Made by a program: the position numbers and the translations under genes. DNA of 64,000 nt from Rhodocytophaga aerolata (GTDB lineage Bacteria; Bacteroidota; Bacteroidia; Cytophagales; 172606-1). This document shows, piece by piece, positions 1 through 7,990 of this stretch. The notes beneath the pieces were generated by a model. It saw only the letters and a list, made by a program, of their open reading frames with translations, did no database searches and had not been told where the DNA came from. Numbering within the stretch: position 1 is the first letter of the stretch; each line of letters opens with the position of its first letter. The stretch is from NCBI RefSeq assembly GCF_030503435.1, contig NZ_JAUKPO010000010.1, positions 1 to 64,000 of the forward strand. The letters run 5' to 3'.

Positions 1-45
1 AGCACTACCCTATGGCTGCCTAATGTTGCACCGGCTAATCCATAG
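1..45 (+). other. Possible 3' end of an ORF entering from the left
   Basis: Frame 1 is open from the window edge to a TAG at 43-45, giving a 14-residue tail ending in VAPANP. A hairpin at 78-119 follows, which fits a + strand gene ending here. The tail is too short to assign, and frame 2 is also open to a stop at position 54. This is only a possibility. Confidence 0.2.
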
Positions 46-77
46 TTCACGTTAAGTTAATAAGTTTAAACAGCCTC

Positions 78-119
78 ATAGAAACAACCTATTTTGAAAA
101 TAAGTCAGGTTGTTTCTAT
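78..119. terminator. Hairpin, probable terminator
   Basis: ATAGAAACAACCT (78-90) pairs perfectly with AGGTTGTTTCTAT (107-119) across a 16-nt AT-rich loop. It lies between the possible gene tail at 1-45 and the end of the minus-strand ORF at 130, so it may serve either side. There is no long T-run, so the terminator role is inferred from position and stem quality. Confidence 0.5.
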
Positions 120-129
120 ATCTGTATAA

Positions 130-315
130 TTATTCAGCCGTTGTTTTCTGATTTTTTATCCGGTAAACAAAAACAATCACTGCTGTTACAAACAGAATGG
201 ACTGCACAAAAATTTTACCCTGATCCGGGTAAGACTGATGAACATTTTCCCATATACGGTACGGCAACAGCAGGATAAAAAGAAAAGGCATGAGTAAGTT
301 AAAGAAGTTTCGCAT
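130..315 (-). CDS. Small hypothetical membrane protein (61 aa)
   Basis: The 61-residue product has two hydrophobic stretches (about residues 4-20 and 37-52) separated by a polar loop, and ends in a charged tail. It therefore looks like a two-helix inner membrane protein. I do not recognise a family. The start is ATG at 313-315, about 240 bp from the divergent sigma-factor gene. No neighbour indicates its role. It could be a chance ORF, but the helix-loop-helix pattern and the positive residues between and after the helices argue for a real small gene. Confidence 0.5.
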   Translation of the reverse strand: MRNFFNLLMPFLFILLLPYRIWENVHQSYPDQGKIFVQSILFVTAVIVFVYRIKNQKTTAE

Positions 316-555
316 GGCAGCAGTTTGTTTGAACAGATATTCACCTTTTTAGTGGTAAAGAAATACTAGATACAAGATATAAAATAACCGTTTTGCAAAC
401 TATTCCCCGATAAAAAATTAGCTAACCCATTATACAGGTGGTACTCCGCGGTTGCTATTACTTTTTCTAGGCTTTCCTGAAAATATTTTTATTGATTGCT
501 TGTAACTTTCTCTTGCTTGCTGCATTATGGTTCTGCAATTCACTAACAGCCATAC

Positions 556-1137
556 GTGTTAAAATTTCCGACATATCAGCCGAAGGTTTCCGATACAGTT
601 TCTGATAACGAATATCAGGAAATTGAAGAGGCCAAACGTGACCCTGAACGCTTCCGCGTGCTATATGAACGCTACTTTAAAATGATGTTTCTGTTTATCC
701 ACCGGAAAGTAGATGACAAAAACACCTCCGCCGATTTGGCTTCACAAGTATTTCTAAAAGCTCTGCTTCATTTGCCGGGCTATCAGCACCAGGGGTTGCC
801 CTTTTCTGCCTGGCTTTACCGGATTGCGATTAATGAAGTAATGCAGTTTTTCAGAAAAAATCAACGCATCCGCCAGGTGGTTATTGATGACTATATGCTC
901 AGCAGGCTGCGGGAAGAAACAGAAGAAGCCACGCTGGAAAACTTACAAAAGCAGCTATCTCAGGTAATAGAGCAGCTTTCTCTGGCAGAAGTACAACTGA
1001 TAGAACTGCGCTTCTATGAAAACAAATCTTTCAAAGAGATAGCCTATATACTGGAGATAAGCGAAAACACGGCCAAAGTACGTGCTTTCCGCCTGCTGGA
1101 GAAAATACGGGAGGCCATGCGTAAGCTAAACAACTAA
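556..1137 (+). CDS. ECF-type RNA polymerase sigma factor, first gene of a T9SS cargo cassette
   Basis: This 193-residue protein directs RNA polymerase to a small regulon. Sigma region 2 lies at about residues 33-100 (DLASQVF, then the WLYRIAINEV segment), and region 4 is a helix-turn-helix at about 135-187 (IAYILEISENTAKVRAFRLL). It lacks region 3, as ECF factors do. The start is GTG at 556-558; the nearest upstream ATG (527) is out of frame. The next gene begins 62 bp downstream and encodes a single-pass protein with a TonB C-terminal domain instead of a classical anti-sigma factor. The two genes after that encode a T9SS cargo and a PorP/SprF-like protein, so this factor probably controls that cassette; this is inferred from gene order only. 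The family call is secure, the regulon is not. Confidence 0.9.
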   Translation: MLKFPTYQPKVSDTVSDNEYQEIEEAKRDPERFRVLYERYFKMMFLFIHRKVDDKNTSADLASQVFLKALLHLPGYQHQGLPFSAWLYRIAINEVMQFFRKNQRIRQVVIDDYMLSRLREETEEATLENLQKQLSQVIEQLSLAEVQLIELRFYENKSFKEIAYILEISENTAKVRAFRLLEKIREAMRKLNN

Positions 1138-1199
1138 GCCTGCCAGAGGCTAAAGCTCCGTAATGCGCGGAAAATAAATGGATAAAGAACGCCACAAGT

Positions 1200-1946
1200 A
1201 TGAGATACAAAATTATGCAAAACCAGGATCCGGTGCCAGATGATGAGATACGCAGCTATCAATCGTTTGATAAACTGCTACGCCAGCACAAACAAGTTTT
1301 GTGGAAGAAGATGCTTTACCGGAAACTTGCGTATGGCACAGCAACGGTAAGTATCATAATTGCCAGCCTGGTGTATTATCTGCCTGACACGCCACAGCAG
1401 AAGCCAGTTAGTAGCTTGTCTCCAGCCGCCGTGCAGCCTAGCTCTAAACCTCAATTGCCCGGGCAAAAAACGGCTGCCGCTACCAGCACCCCGTCAACGG
1501 ATACACTTTCTCCCGGACCTGCCCGAACGCCGGTTACAACAGCACCTATAAAGAAAGATGTAGTAAACCCAACAGCCACCAAGAAGATTGCAGAAAAAAA
1601 AGAGGCAACCTTACAGCAGAAAGAGGCTGAAGGTTCTTTTGTAGCTGCCTCCCCTACCGGTGGCTATTACCAGCTGTTTGATTATTTTCAGCAATCGCTC
1701 CGGTATCCCCGGCAAGCCAGAGAAGATAGTATAACCGGAACAGTTATTATCGGATTTGCTATTAATGCAGAAGGGAAACCACAAGATTTACAAGTTATAA
1801 AAAGCGTTCATCCGGCATTAGACGAAGAAGCACTCCGGCTTGTCACAGAGATGCCAGGCTGGATACCTGCGTTGCTTAACGGGAAACCTATTACTACCCG
1901 ACAAACAGTTCCCTTAACTTTTCAACTGATCACTTCCCAAAAATAA
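1200..1946 (+). CDS. Single-pass membrane protein with TonB C-terminal domain
   Basis: The 248-residue protein has a basic cytoplasmic N-terminus of about 40 residues, one transmembrane helix at about 43-61, a Pro/Ser/Thr/Ala-rich periplasmic stretch to about 155, and a TonB C-terminal fold at about 158-245 (LRYPRQAREDSITGTVIIGF, VPLTFQL at the end). TonB domains transmit inner-membrane energy to outer-membrane proteins. No ExbB or ExbD gene is nearby. Its position directly after an ECF sigma gene is where an anti-sigma factor usually sits, so the cytoplasmic segment might bind the sigma factor; that is a hypothesis. ATG at 1200 is used; ATG at 1215 is an equally plausible start. It ends 7 bp before the next gene, so the two are very likely co-transcribed. 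Confidence 0.82.
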   Translation: MRYKIMQNQDPVPDDEIRSYQSFDKLLRQHKQVLWKKMLYRKLAYGTATVSIIIASLVYYLPDTPQQKPVSSLSPAAVQPSSKPQLPGQKTAAATSTPSTDTLSPGPARTPVTTAPIKKDVVNPTATKKIAEKKEATLQQKEAEGSFVAASPTGGYYQLFDYFQQSLRYPRQAREDSITGTVIIGFAINAEGKPQDLQVIKSVHPALDEEALRLVTEMPGWIPALLNGKPITTRQTVPLTFQLITSQK

Positions 1947-1953
1947 GAAGCCT

Positions 1954-3819
1954 ATGTACCGTTCAAGACTTTTGCTTGCTTGCTTAATCGTGCTCCTGGC
2001 TGGTTTAGTATTTTCTGTTCATGTATCCGGACAGGCATTTTCCAGGCTTTCTACTACTGGCTTACCTGCCCTTAGCCAGGCAAAATCAGTTTGGGCAAAT
2101 TTTGATACAACCAGCAGTAAACTGGAGGTTTTGCTGACCGGAAAAACGGTTGATGGAAAAGGCTTCGTTCAGGCTTATCAACTAGCCGATAGTGCTACCC
2201 GGCGCTTCATTCCTTTTGGCAATGAATTGGTTTCCCTTACCGAAGTTACTACAGCTGTACATGATTACAACCACGACAATCTGATAGACCTGCTTATTTC
2301 CGGCATCACCGACAATGGAACTCCGGTAACTAAACTTTTCGCTAATAAAAGCAGAGGGGTTTTTGAGGAAGTTTCCACCCCGCTGCCAGGATTACGCAAG
2401 GGACAAGTCAGGTGGGTTGACTTAGATAATGATGGATGGAAAGATATTATACTGAATGGTTTAACAGCACAAGACCAACCGCTAACTCAGATTTTCCGGT
2501 ATACGCCAAGTGGTTTTGTGTTACAGACCCACAATTTACCTGGCATGTCTGATGGAGTTCTACTGGATTTACAGCTAGATAATGATTCCCGCCCCGACTT
2601 GTTCATCAGTGGATTATCAGCTTCGGGAAACCCGTTTAGTGCTTTATACAGAAATTCAGGCAATTTTCAATTTGAATTACTCTCTCAGTCGATAGAAGCC
2701 TTATATAAGGGCAGTGCCGCTGCCGGTGATTTTAATGCAGATGGAAAAACAGACTTACTCCTAAGCGGACTGAATGCCTCTGACACCCCAGTTACTCAAC
2801 TGTATCTGCAAGATGGGGAGACTTTCACACCGGCAGGTTTTCCTATGCCAGGGATTTATCAAAGCTCTGTACACCTGGCTGAACTAACCAACGATGGGCT
2901 AACTGATATTCTGCTTGCCGGAATAGAAGCTAATGGAAACCCGGTAGCCCAATTGCTCCGCAATGGAGGAGATGGTAAGGCTTATGAACTACCAGCAGCT
3001 CTCGGTAATCTAACTACGCCTCATTTTAGTCTCGTAGATTTAACCAGTGATGGTAATTTAGAAATATTGCAAACAGGAAATGCAGGAACCAACCCGCAAA
3101 TTCATTACCTGTTTAATCTGGCAGCCAAGAAAAATCTTGGCCCGATGGCTCCCACCAACCCGCAGGTGAATAAAGTAGAAAACCAGACAATTTTTACCTG
3201 GTCGGCCTCAGCAGATGATTTTACTGCTGCTCCTGTACTAACCTATGAAGTATACATCTGGAGTGAAGATTCCAGATTGTACACAAAAACCTTGGAGATA
3301 AGTGGCACAGATAAACGGCGGAATGTGGTAACCCACGGCAGCCAGGGCCAGTTGACCACCTTCACAGTGTATGATTTACCAGAAGGCACCTATGAGTGGG
3401 GAATTCAATCTATAGACAATGCATTCGAAACCAGAGGAAAGAAAGGCATTTGCCGGGGAGGCAAGTTTACAGTAAAGCCAGATGGTGTTGTAACAGAGCC
3501 TGATCCTGAACCTGTTGCCCGAAAAGAGGTTTTTATACCAACGCTGTTTTCGCCCAACAGTGACGGAAAAAACGATGAATTTAAAGTATATGGTGAAGGA
3601 TTTGCAGAATTGCATCTGAGAATTTATGACAGATCTGGCGCCCTGCTTTTTGAGACACGCGACATACGTACGGCAACAAATAATGGGTGGGATGGTACTA
3701 ACAATGGCCGCCCTGTTCCTAATGGCACCTATTTCTGGTCGTTGAGTGGCAGCTATGCCGATGGTACGCAGGTACAATTCAACAGCAAGCAAAGCGGGGC
3801 TATCAACCTGATCCGGTAA
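1954..3819 (+). CDS. T9SS-exported surface protein: FG-GAP/VCBS-like repeats and gliding-motility C-terminal domain
   Basis: The 621-residue protein has a signal peptide (about 1-27, ending VSGQA). Six calcium-loop-like repeats of the FG-GAP/VCBS type follow between about residues 100 and 375; each carries a D-x-[ND]-x-[DN]-G-x-x-D-[IL] core, for example DLDNDGWKDI and DFNADGKTDL. A fibronectin/Ig-like segment lies at about 400-510. The last 95 residues form the gliding motility-associated C-terminal (type B CTD) domain, recognisable from FIPTLFSPNSDGKNDEF and the late GWDGTNNGRPVPNGTYFW. Type B CTDs direct export through the type IX secretion system and are typically paired with PorP/SprF-family proteins; one is encoded 42 bp downstream. 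The repeats suggest a beta-propeller that binds calcium and perhaps glycans. The ligand is unknown. Confidence 0.88.
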   Translation: MYRSRLLLACLIVLLAGLVFSVHVSGQAFSRLSTTGLPALSQAKSVWANFDTTSSKLEVLLTGKTVDGKGFVQAYQLADSATRRFIPFGNELVSLTEVTTAVHDYNHDNLIDLLISGITDNGTPVTKLFANKSRGVFEEVSTPLPGLRKGQVRWVDLDNDGWKDIILNGLTAQDQPLTQIFRYTPSGFVLQTHNLPGMSDGVLLDLQLDNDSRPDLFISGLSASGNPFSALYRNSGNFQFELLSQSIEALYKGSAAAGDFNADGKTDLLLSGLNASDTPVTQLYLQDGETFTPAGFPMPGIYQSSVHLAELTNDGLTDILLAGIEANGNPVAQLLRNGGDGKAYELPAALGNLTTPHFSLVDLTSDGNLEILQTGNAGTNPQIHYLFNLAAKKNLGPMAPTNPQVNKVENQTIFTWSASADDFTAAPVLTYEVYIWSEDSRLYTKTLEISGTDKRRNVVTHGSQGQLTTFTVYDLPEGTYEWGIQSIDNAFETRGKKGICRGGKFTVKPDGVVTEPDPEPVARKEVFIPTLFSPNSDGKNDEFKVYGEGFAELHLRIYDRSGALLFETRDIRTATNNGWDGTNNGRPVPNGTYFWSLSGSYADGTQVQFNSKQSGAINLIR

Positions 3820-3861
3820 GCCGCATATGTCCTATTTTTTCAAGCTACTCTTATTGCCTTT

Positions 3862-5469
3862 ATGACTATACAAAAGAGCCCGCCTTCAGTTAGTTTTTTC
3901 AGGTTACTCCGGGTAGGTAGTTTAAGTATACTTCTCTGCCTGATTACCCTTCCTTCCTTTGCACAGTACTTTCATTTTACACAATACCATTATACCCCTT
4001 TACGGCTAAATCCGGCACTGGTGGGTGCACAAAAAGAAGCACAGGCTCTTTTTCATTACCGGCAGCAGTCTACCAGCACCGACGTGCAATTCAGAACCTC
4101 TATGCTTACCGCGTCCTATCCGCTCTTGCAACGGGGAAGCGGCAGGCAATACGGCGGAGTTGGCCTTTCCGTATTAGATGACCGGACAGGGGCAGGTGGC
4201 TTATTTACGTTTCAAAGTATTGGGCTTAACGGGGCTTATAATGTAGCCTTACAGGCCAACCAGAGATTGGTGCTGGGCGTACAGGCAAATTATGCTTTAA
4301 AAGGAATTTCAACAGAAGGGTTTACTACAGGCAGCCAGTATGTATCGGGCCGAGGGTATGCCCCGGATGCCGATTTAGGTGAAAATTTTGATGCCTACCG
4401 GAGTCATTATTTTTCTCTGAGTACTGGTTTATATTGGTATGCATCTGATGCATATGATCAACGGAAAGCCTACGCAGGACTAACTTTATATGATGCCAAT
4501 CGGCCACAGGAATCGTTTATTTTACAGAGCAAGGTGCCAGCTTCGTTACTTGCCCATGCCGGGTACCGCATCCTGGATCAAAACTCGCTTAGCCTTACGC
4601 CAGAATTACTTTATTCCCTTAGTGCAGGCACTACTTACCTCAACCTGGGTGCATTGGCAAGTTATTACCTGGCCGACGACCGCACCAGCCACCTGGATGT
4701 TTCCGCGCATTATGTAATCGGACAAGCCGCAAACCTAGGCGTGCAATTTGTACAACCCAGCTATATTCTGGGATTCAGTTATGATCTGCCATTAAACCAA
4801 TCTACCACCAATACTTACCGGAGTGCTACTGAAATTCTGCTTGCTCTGAAAATGCCTGTGAAAGCTGGGGATAAAAGGAAGAAAAAGAAAAAGCGGAAGT
4901 CTAAAAAAACACCCAAAAAGAAAATTACAAAATCGCCGGTAGCGGCTAAGAAAACAACACCTGCTAGCCAGCTGCCTAAAACCAAACAACCGATAGAGAG
5001 TCAGGCACCGCCCAAAGTACCTACACCTGCTGATACACTTAGTACCAATCCGGCTACAGATCCTCCGGTAACGGCTAAGAAAGATACAACTCAGCAAAAA
5101 GGTCCGGAACTGAATGGATACCTGAGTTTTCTAAAAGAAGACAACGCAATTCAGTTTAAATTCAATAGTGAAGACCTGGACGAAAGCAGTTATCCTTACC
5201 TGGATCAGCTGGCAATATCCTTGCAGCAAAGCCCGGATTACCGGCTATTAATTATAGGACATACCGATGATACGGGCAGTGCTTCGTACAATCAATCTTT
5301 GTCCTTACGACGGGCACAACGGGTGGCAGATTATCTGGCAGAAAAAGGCATAAACCGCAGCCGTTTTACCATTAACGGAAAAGGTGAATCACAGCCTCTA
5401 GTACCCAACATAAATGACCAGCAACGGGCACTGAACCGGCGGGTAGAATTTACTCTATACCAGGAATAA
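3862..5469 (+). CDS. PorP/SprF-family outer membrane protein fused to an OmpA peptidoglycan-binding domain
   Basis: The 535-residue protein starts with a signal peptide ending at about residue 35 (SFAQYFHFTQY). A PorP/SprF barrel domain follows to about 320, opened by the typical PLRLNPALVGA motif. A very lysine-rich linker begins at about 334 (DKRKKKKKRKSKK) and continues as a Lys/Pro/Thr-rich stretch to about 410. An OmpA C-terminal domain lies at about 425-535 (IIGHTDDTG, SLRRAQRVADYL, NRRVEF). PorP/SprF proteins partner type B T9SS cargo at the outer membrane; the OmpA domain would tether this one to peptidoglycan. It is the last gene of the cassette and a hairpin follows at 5494. Ordinary SprF proteins are about 330 residues, so this fusion is unusually long. 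The domain calls are confident; the specific pairing is inferred from adjacency. Confidence 0.88.
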   Translation: MTIQKSPPSVSFFRLLRVGSLSILLCLITLPSFAQYFHFTQYHYTPLRLNPALVGAQKEAQALFHYRQQSTSTDVQFRTSMLTASYPLLQRGSGRQYGGVGLSVLDDRTGAGGLFTFQSIGLNGAYNVALQANQRLVLGVQANYALKGISTEGFTTGSQYVSGRGYAPDADLGENFDAYRSHYFSLSTGLYWYASDAYDQRKAYAGLTLYDANRPQESFILQSKVPASLLAHAGYRILDQNSLSLTPELLYSLSAGTTYLNLGALASYYLADDRTSHLDVSAHYVIGQAANLGVQFVQPSYILGFSYDLPLNQSTTNTYRSATEILLALKMPVKAGDKRKKKKKRKSKKTPKKKITKSPVAAKKTTPASQLPKTKQPIESQAPPKVPTPADTLSTNPATDPPVTAKKDTTQQKGPELNGYLSFLKEDNAIQFKFNSEDLDESSYPYLDQLAISLQQSPDYRLLIIGHTDDTGSASYNQSLSLRRAQRVADYLAEKGINRSRFTINGKGESQPLVPNINDQQRALNRRVEFTLYQE

Positions 5470-5493
5470 ATGTATTTTCTGAAACATGCAAAC

Positions 5494-5529
5494 TAACCAT
5501 TAACATAAAATGAATTCTGTTAATGGTTA
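5494..5529. terminator. Hairpin ending the sigma-TonB-cargo-PorP cassette
   Basis: TAACCATTAACA (5494-5505) and TGTTAATGGTTA (5518-5529) form a perfect 12-bp AT-rich stem with a 12-nt loop, 25 bp after the PorP-OmpA stop codon. The next gene is convergent, so it may work in both directions. Confidence 0.6.
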
Positions 5530-5689
5530 CGTATTGATTACTTGCAACACTGCTTCAAACATACTTGCAAACCGCTGCTGTTTCATGAAGTTATGCCTGA
5601 TGCAGGGATATTGCTCCTATACCAGTTTGAGGTGCAGATTTCTTCTTTAAGAAGCCATTGTTATTTCTCCCCTACCACAATCTGTTTCT

Positions 5690-6019
5690 TTAATATAAAT
5701 AGTACACTTTCGTTTCAATATCTCCCTTTGAGCCATATGGCAGCGTGGTAGTACTTACTAATTGCCACCCCTGCTGGGTAAAGTAGTTCAAGGCATCTAA
5801 AATATTGCCTCCTTTAAGCACTTCTTTTATGCGGGCTGGATTAACTAAACTATCTAACGGACTACGCAGGGCAGGCATTTCCAGATCAGGCCTTCCCAGT
5901 AAATAGCCACTATTAGGGGCCCAGGCGGTTAAATGAATATAATACTCAATGGTTTTACTTTGAGCAAATCCTGCTTGAGCAAACCCTAGCCAAAGCAGTA
6001 TTCCTAGTATTTTCTTCAT
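5690..6019 (-). CDS. Small secreted hypothetical protein
   Basis: The 109-residue product begins with a clear signal peptide (MKKILGILLWLGFAQAGFAQ), so it is exported. The mature part has a GWQLVSTTTLPYG segment resembling the GWELVS motif of small DUF4177-like proteins, but I cannot assign the family firmly. It is convergent with the PorP-OmpA gene, and the DHFR-like gene lies about 55 bp upstream in the same orientation, so the two could be co-transcribed. The + strand ORF overlapping its 3' end has no protein-like features. Confidence 0.65.
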   Translation of the reverse strand: MKKILGILLWLGFAQAGFAQSKTIEYYIHLTAWAPNSGYLLGRPDLEMPALRSPLDSLVNPARIKEVLKGGNILDALNYFTQQGWQLVSTTTLPYGSKGDIETKVYYLY

Positions 6020-6073
6020 GTGTTACTATTACCTGATAATTTATTAAACAAAAGAGGGATGAGTGATACTTAC

Positions 6074-6637
6074 TTAAATCTGATTCCGTACGGGTTGATA
6101 ATACAATCCGGCCAGTCCGGATCTAAAGTGTTTTGTCCGGATTAACCGCAGATTAACCCGTTGCTGTATATTTTTAAATAAAGGAATACCCGCACCTAAC
6201 ACCACCGGATGTACCCCAATCCGGTACTCATCAATCAGATTCAGGTTAACAAAGGTAGTAATCAATCCGCCGCCCCCAAAAAGCCAGATATCCTTGCCTG
6301 CCTGTTGCTTTATTTCCTGCACTCTTTCAGAAATAGAATCTTTAATTAAGATAGCTGAGCCCGCTACCTTTTCAAGTGTGCTGGAAAACACATACTTAGT
6401 AAGTGTATTTACTTTGCCATAAAAGTCCCTTTCTGCCTCCGGCCTGTCGGCTCCGGGTTGATAATGGCCAAATAGTTCATAGCTGACCCGGCCATACAAT
6501 ACAGCATCTATTCCTTGAATAAATGTATTCAGCTCTGCTGCTACTTCGTCATCAAAAACACACCAGTCAATCTCTCCATTGGCTCCTTCAATAAATCCGT
6601 CGAGCGAAACGGCTAAGTCTAAGATAATTTTTCTCAT
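6074..6637 (-). CDS. Dihydrofolate reductase family protein (RibD C-terminal-like)
   Basis: The 187-residue protein belongs to the DHFR/RibD_C reductase superfamily. It opens with MRKIILDLAVSLDGFIEG, has the YGRVSYELFG segment at about residue 50 and the nucleotide-binding DIWLFGGGGLI loop at about residue 118. Such proteins bind NAD(P)H, but most of this subgroup have no known substrate and are not the folate enzyme FolA. The frame stays open upstream to 6904, but that extension runs through the divergent transporter gene and lacks protein character, so ATG at 6635-6637 is chosen. Its start lies only 46 bp from the divergent Nramp-like start, so the two promoters must overlap. Confidence 0.82.
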   Translation of the reverse strand: MRKIILDLAVSLDGFIEGANGEIDWCVFDDEVAAELNTFIQGIDAVLYGRVSYELFGHYQPGADRPEAERDFYGKVNTLTKYVFSSTLEKVAGSAILIKDSISERVQEIKQQAGKDIWLFGGGGLITTFVNLNLIDEYRIGVHPVVLGAGIPLFKNIQQRVNLRLIRTKHFRSGLAGLYYQPVRNQI

Positions 6638-6683
6638 ATTGAAACAGAAACTACTTCCTGCTAAAAATACTATAGAATACTTT

Positions 6684-7871
6684 ATGAACCATAGCAACCG
6701 GCGTACATTCTTAGGCGCTGCTTTTTTGATGGCCACTTCCGCGGTAGGCCCTGGATTCTTAACGCAGACCGTTGTTTTTACACAATCGCTGGGAGCTAGT
6801 TTTGGCTTTGTTATTCTTACCTCAGTGCTTCTGGATATTGGGGTGCAATTAAACGTCTGGCGAATTATGGTTGTATCCGGCCAACGGGCACAGGATATTG
6901 CCAATCAGGTATTTCCAGGATTAGGTACGGGCATTTCTCTGCTGATTGTATTGGGTGGACTGGCTTTCAATATTGGCAACATTGGAGGAGCCGGGCTTGG
7001 GTTTGACGTACTCCTGGGAATTCCGGCCCACTGGGGTGCATTGATAGCCGCCGGAATATCTATTGCCATCTTTCTAGTGAAGGAAGCCGGCAAATTAATG
7101 GACCGTTTTGTACAGTTCATGGGCCTGCTAATTATCTGCCTGATTATATATGTAGCCTTTGCATCTGAGCCACCTTTTAGCGAAGCGCTTACAAAAACAT
7201 TCGTTCCGGACAGAATAGATGCCATATCTATTGTAACGCTGGTGGGTGGTACGGTTGGCGGGTATATTACCTTTTCTGGCGGACACCGTTTGCTGGATGC
7301 CGGGCTAACGGGCAAAGCGGTACTGCCGCAAGTAACCCAAAGTGCTATTTCCGGAATAAGCGTTGCCTCGCTGATCCGGATTTTTTTGTTTCTGGCGGCC
7401 CTGGGTGTAGTAAGCAAAGGGTTGCCTCTGGATGCGGCCAATCCGCCCGCTTCCGTTTTCTCTCAGGCTGCCGGCACGGTAGGTTATAAACTTTTTGGAG
7501 TGGTTATGCTCTCTGCAGCTATTACATCGGTTATCGGTTCGGCGTATACGTCTGTTTCCTTTATTAAATCCTTCAGCAAACCTGTTCAACTATATGAAAA
7601 CTGGGTTATTATTGGCTTTATTGCTTTATCCACCATTATTTATGTGTGGGTGGGCAGGCCGGTACAACTGCTGATTTTAGCCGGCGCCTTGAATGGGCTT
7701 ATATTACCTGTTACCTTGGGGAGCATATTACTTGCTGCCAATACTAAACGTATTATGGGCAGCTACAAGCATCCGGTCTGGCTTACCGTTTTTGGAATTC
7801 TGGTGGTACTGCTAATGGCCTGGATGGGTAGTTATACGCTTATTCAGCAGTTACCTCAATTATTCAACTAA
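6684..7871 (+). CDS. Nramp-family transporter lacking the canonical metal-binding motif
   Basis: The 395-residue protein has about eleven hydrophobic helices and the overall Nramp order, beginning ATSAVGPGFLTQTVVFTQ. In classical Mn/Fe Nramp proteins the first helix carries DPGN and the sixth carries MPHN. Here GPGFL is followed directly by TQTVVFTQ with no DPGN, and the sixth helix reads VGGYITFSGGHRLLDAG. It therefore groups with the divergent YcsG-like branch, whose substrate is not settled. The ORF stays open upstream to 6579 on the + strand, but that part overlaps the DHFR-like gene; ATG 6684 gives a normal N-terminus. The SDR gene follows after 119 bp. The transporter call is confident, the substrate is unknown. 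Confidence 0.82.
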   Translation: MNHSNRRTFLGAAFLMATSAVGPGFLTQTVVFTQSLGASFGFVILTSVLLDIGVQLNVWRIMVVSGQRAQDIANQVFPGLGTGISLLIVLGGLAFNIGNIGGAGLGFDVLLGIPAHWGALIAAGISIAIFLVKEAGKLMDRFVQFMGLLIICLIIYVAFASEPPFSEALTKTFVPDRIDAISIVTLVGGTVGGYITFSGGHRLLDAGLTGKAVLPQVTQSAISGISVASLIRIFLFLAALGVVSKGLPLDAANPPASVFSQAAGTVGYKLFGVVMLSAAITSVIGSAYTSVSFIKSFSKPVQLYENWVIIGFIALSTIIYVWVGRPVQLLILAGALNGLILPVTLGSILLAANTKRIMGSYKHPVWLTVFGILVVLLMAWMGSYTLIQQLPQLFN

Positions 7872-7990
7872 TCAACTGACAATGGTAAATTGAACGCTTT
7901 GTCACTGTTGTGCCAGTGCCTGCTATATCTTTACACAGACAAACCCGTAAACAAGCAATTATTCCAACCATAGCTAAATTAGTATACACG

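Noticed and set aside
1178-1243. Short ORF starting MDKERHKYEIQ between sigma and TonB genes
   Set aside because: It closes after 21 residues and overlaps the TonB-protein start in another frame; probably a chance ORF, though a leader-peptide role cannot be excluded.
5542-5751. + strand ORF of 69 residues after the PorP-OmpA gene
   Set aside because: It overlaps the 3' end of the convergent secreted protein gene, has low-complexity Phe/Cys/Ser-rich content and no domain or signal peptide pattern.
6905-7589. Minus-strand ORFs opposite the Nramp-like gene
   Set aside because: They are antisense frames of a well-supported membrane protein and are rich in Pro/Ser/Thr without domain content.
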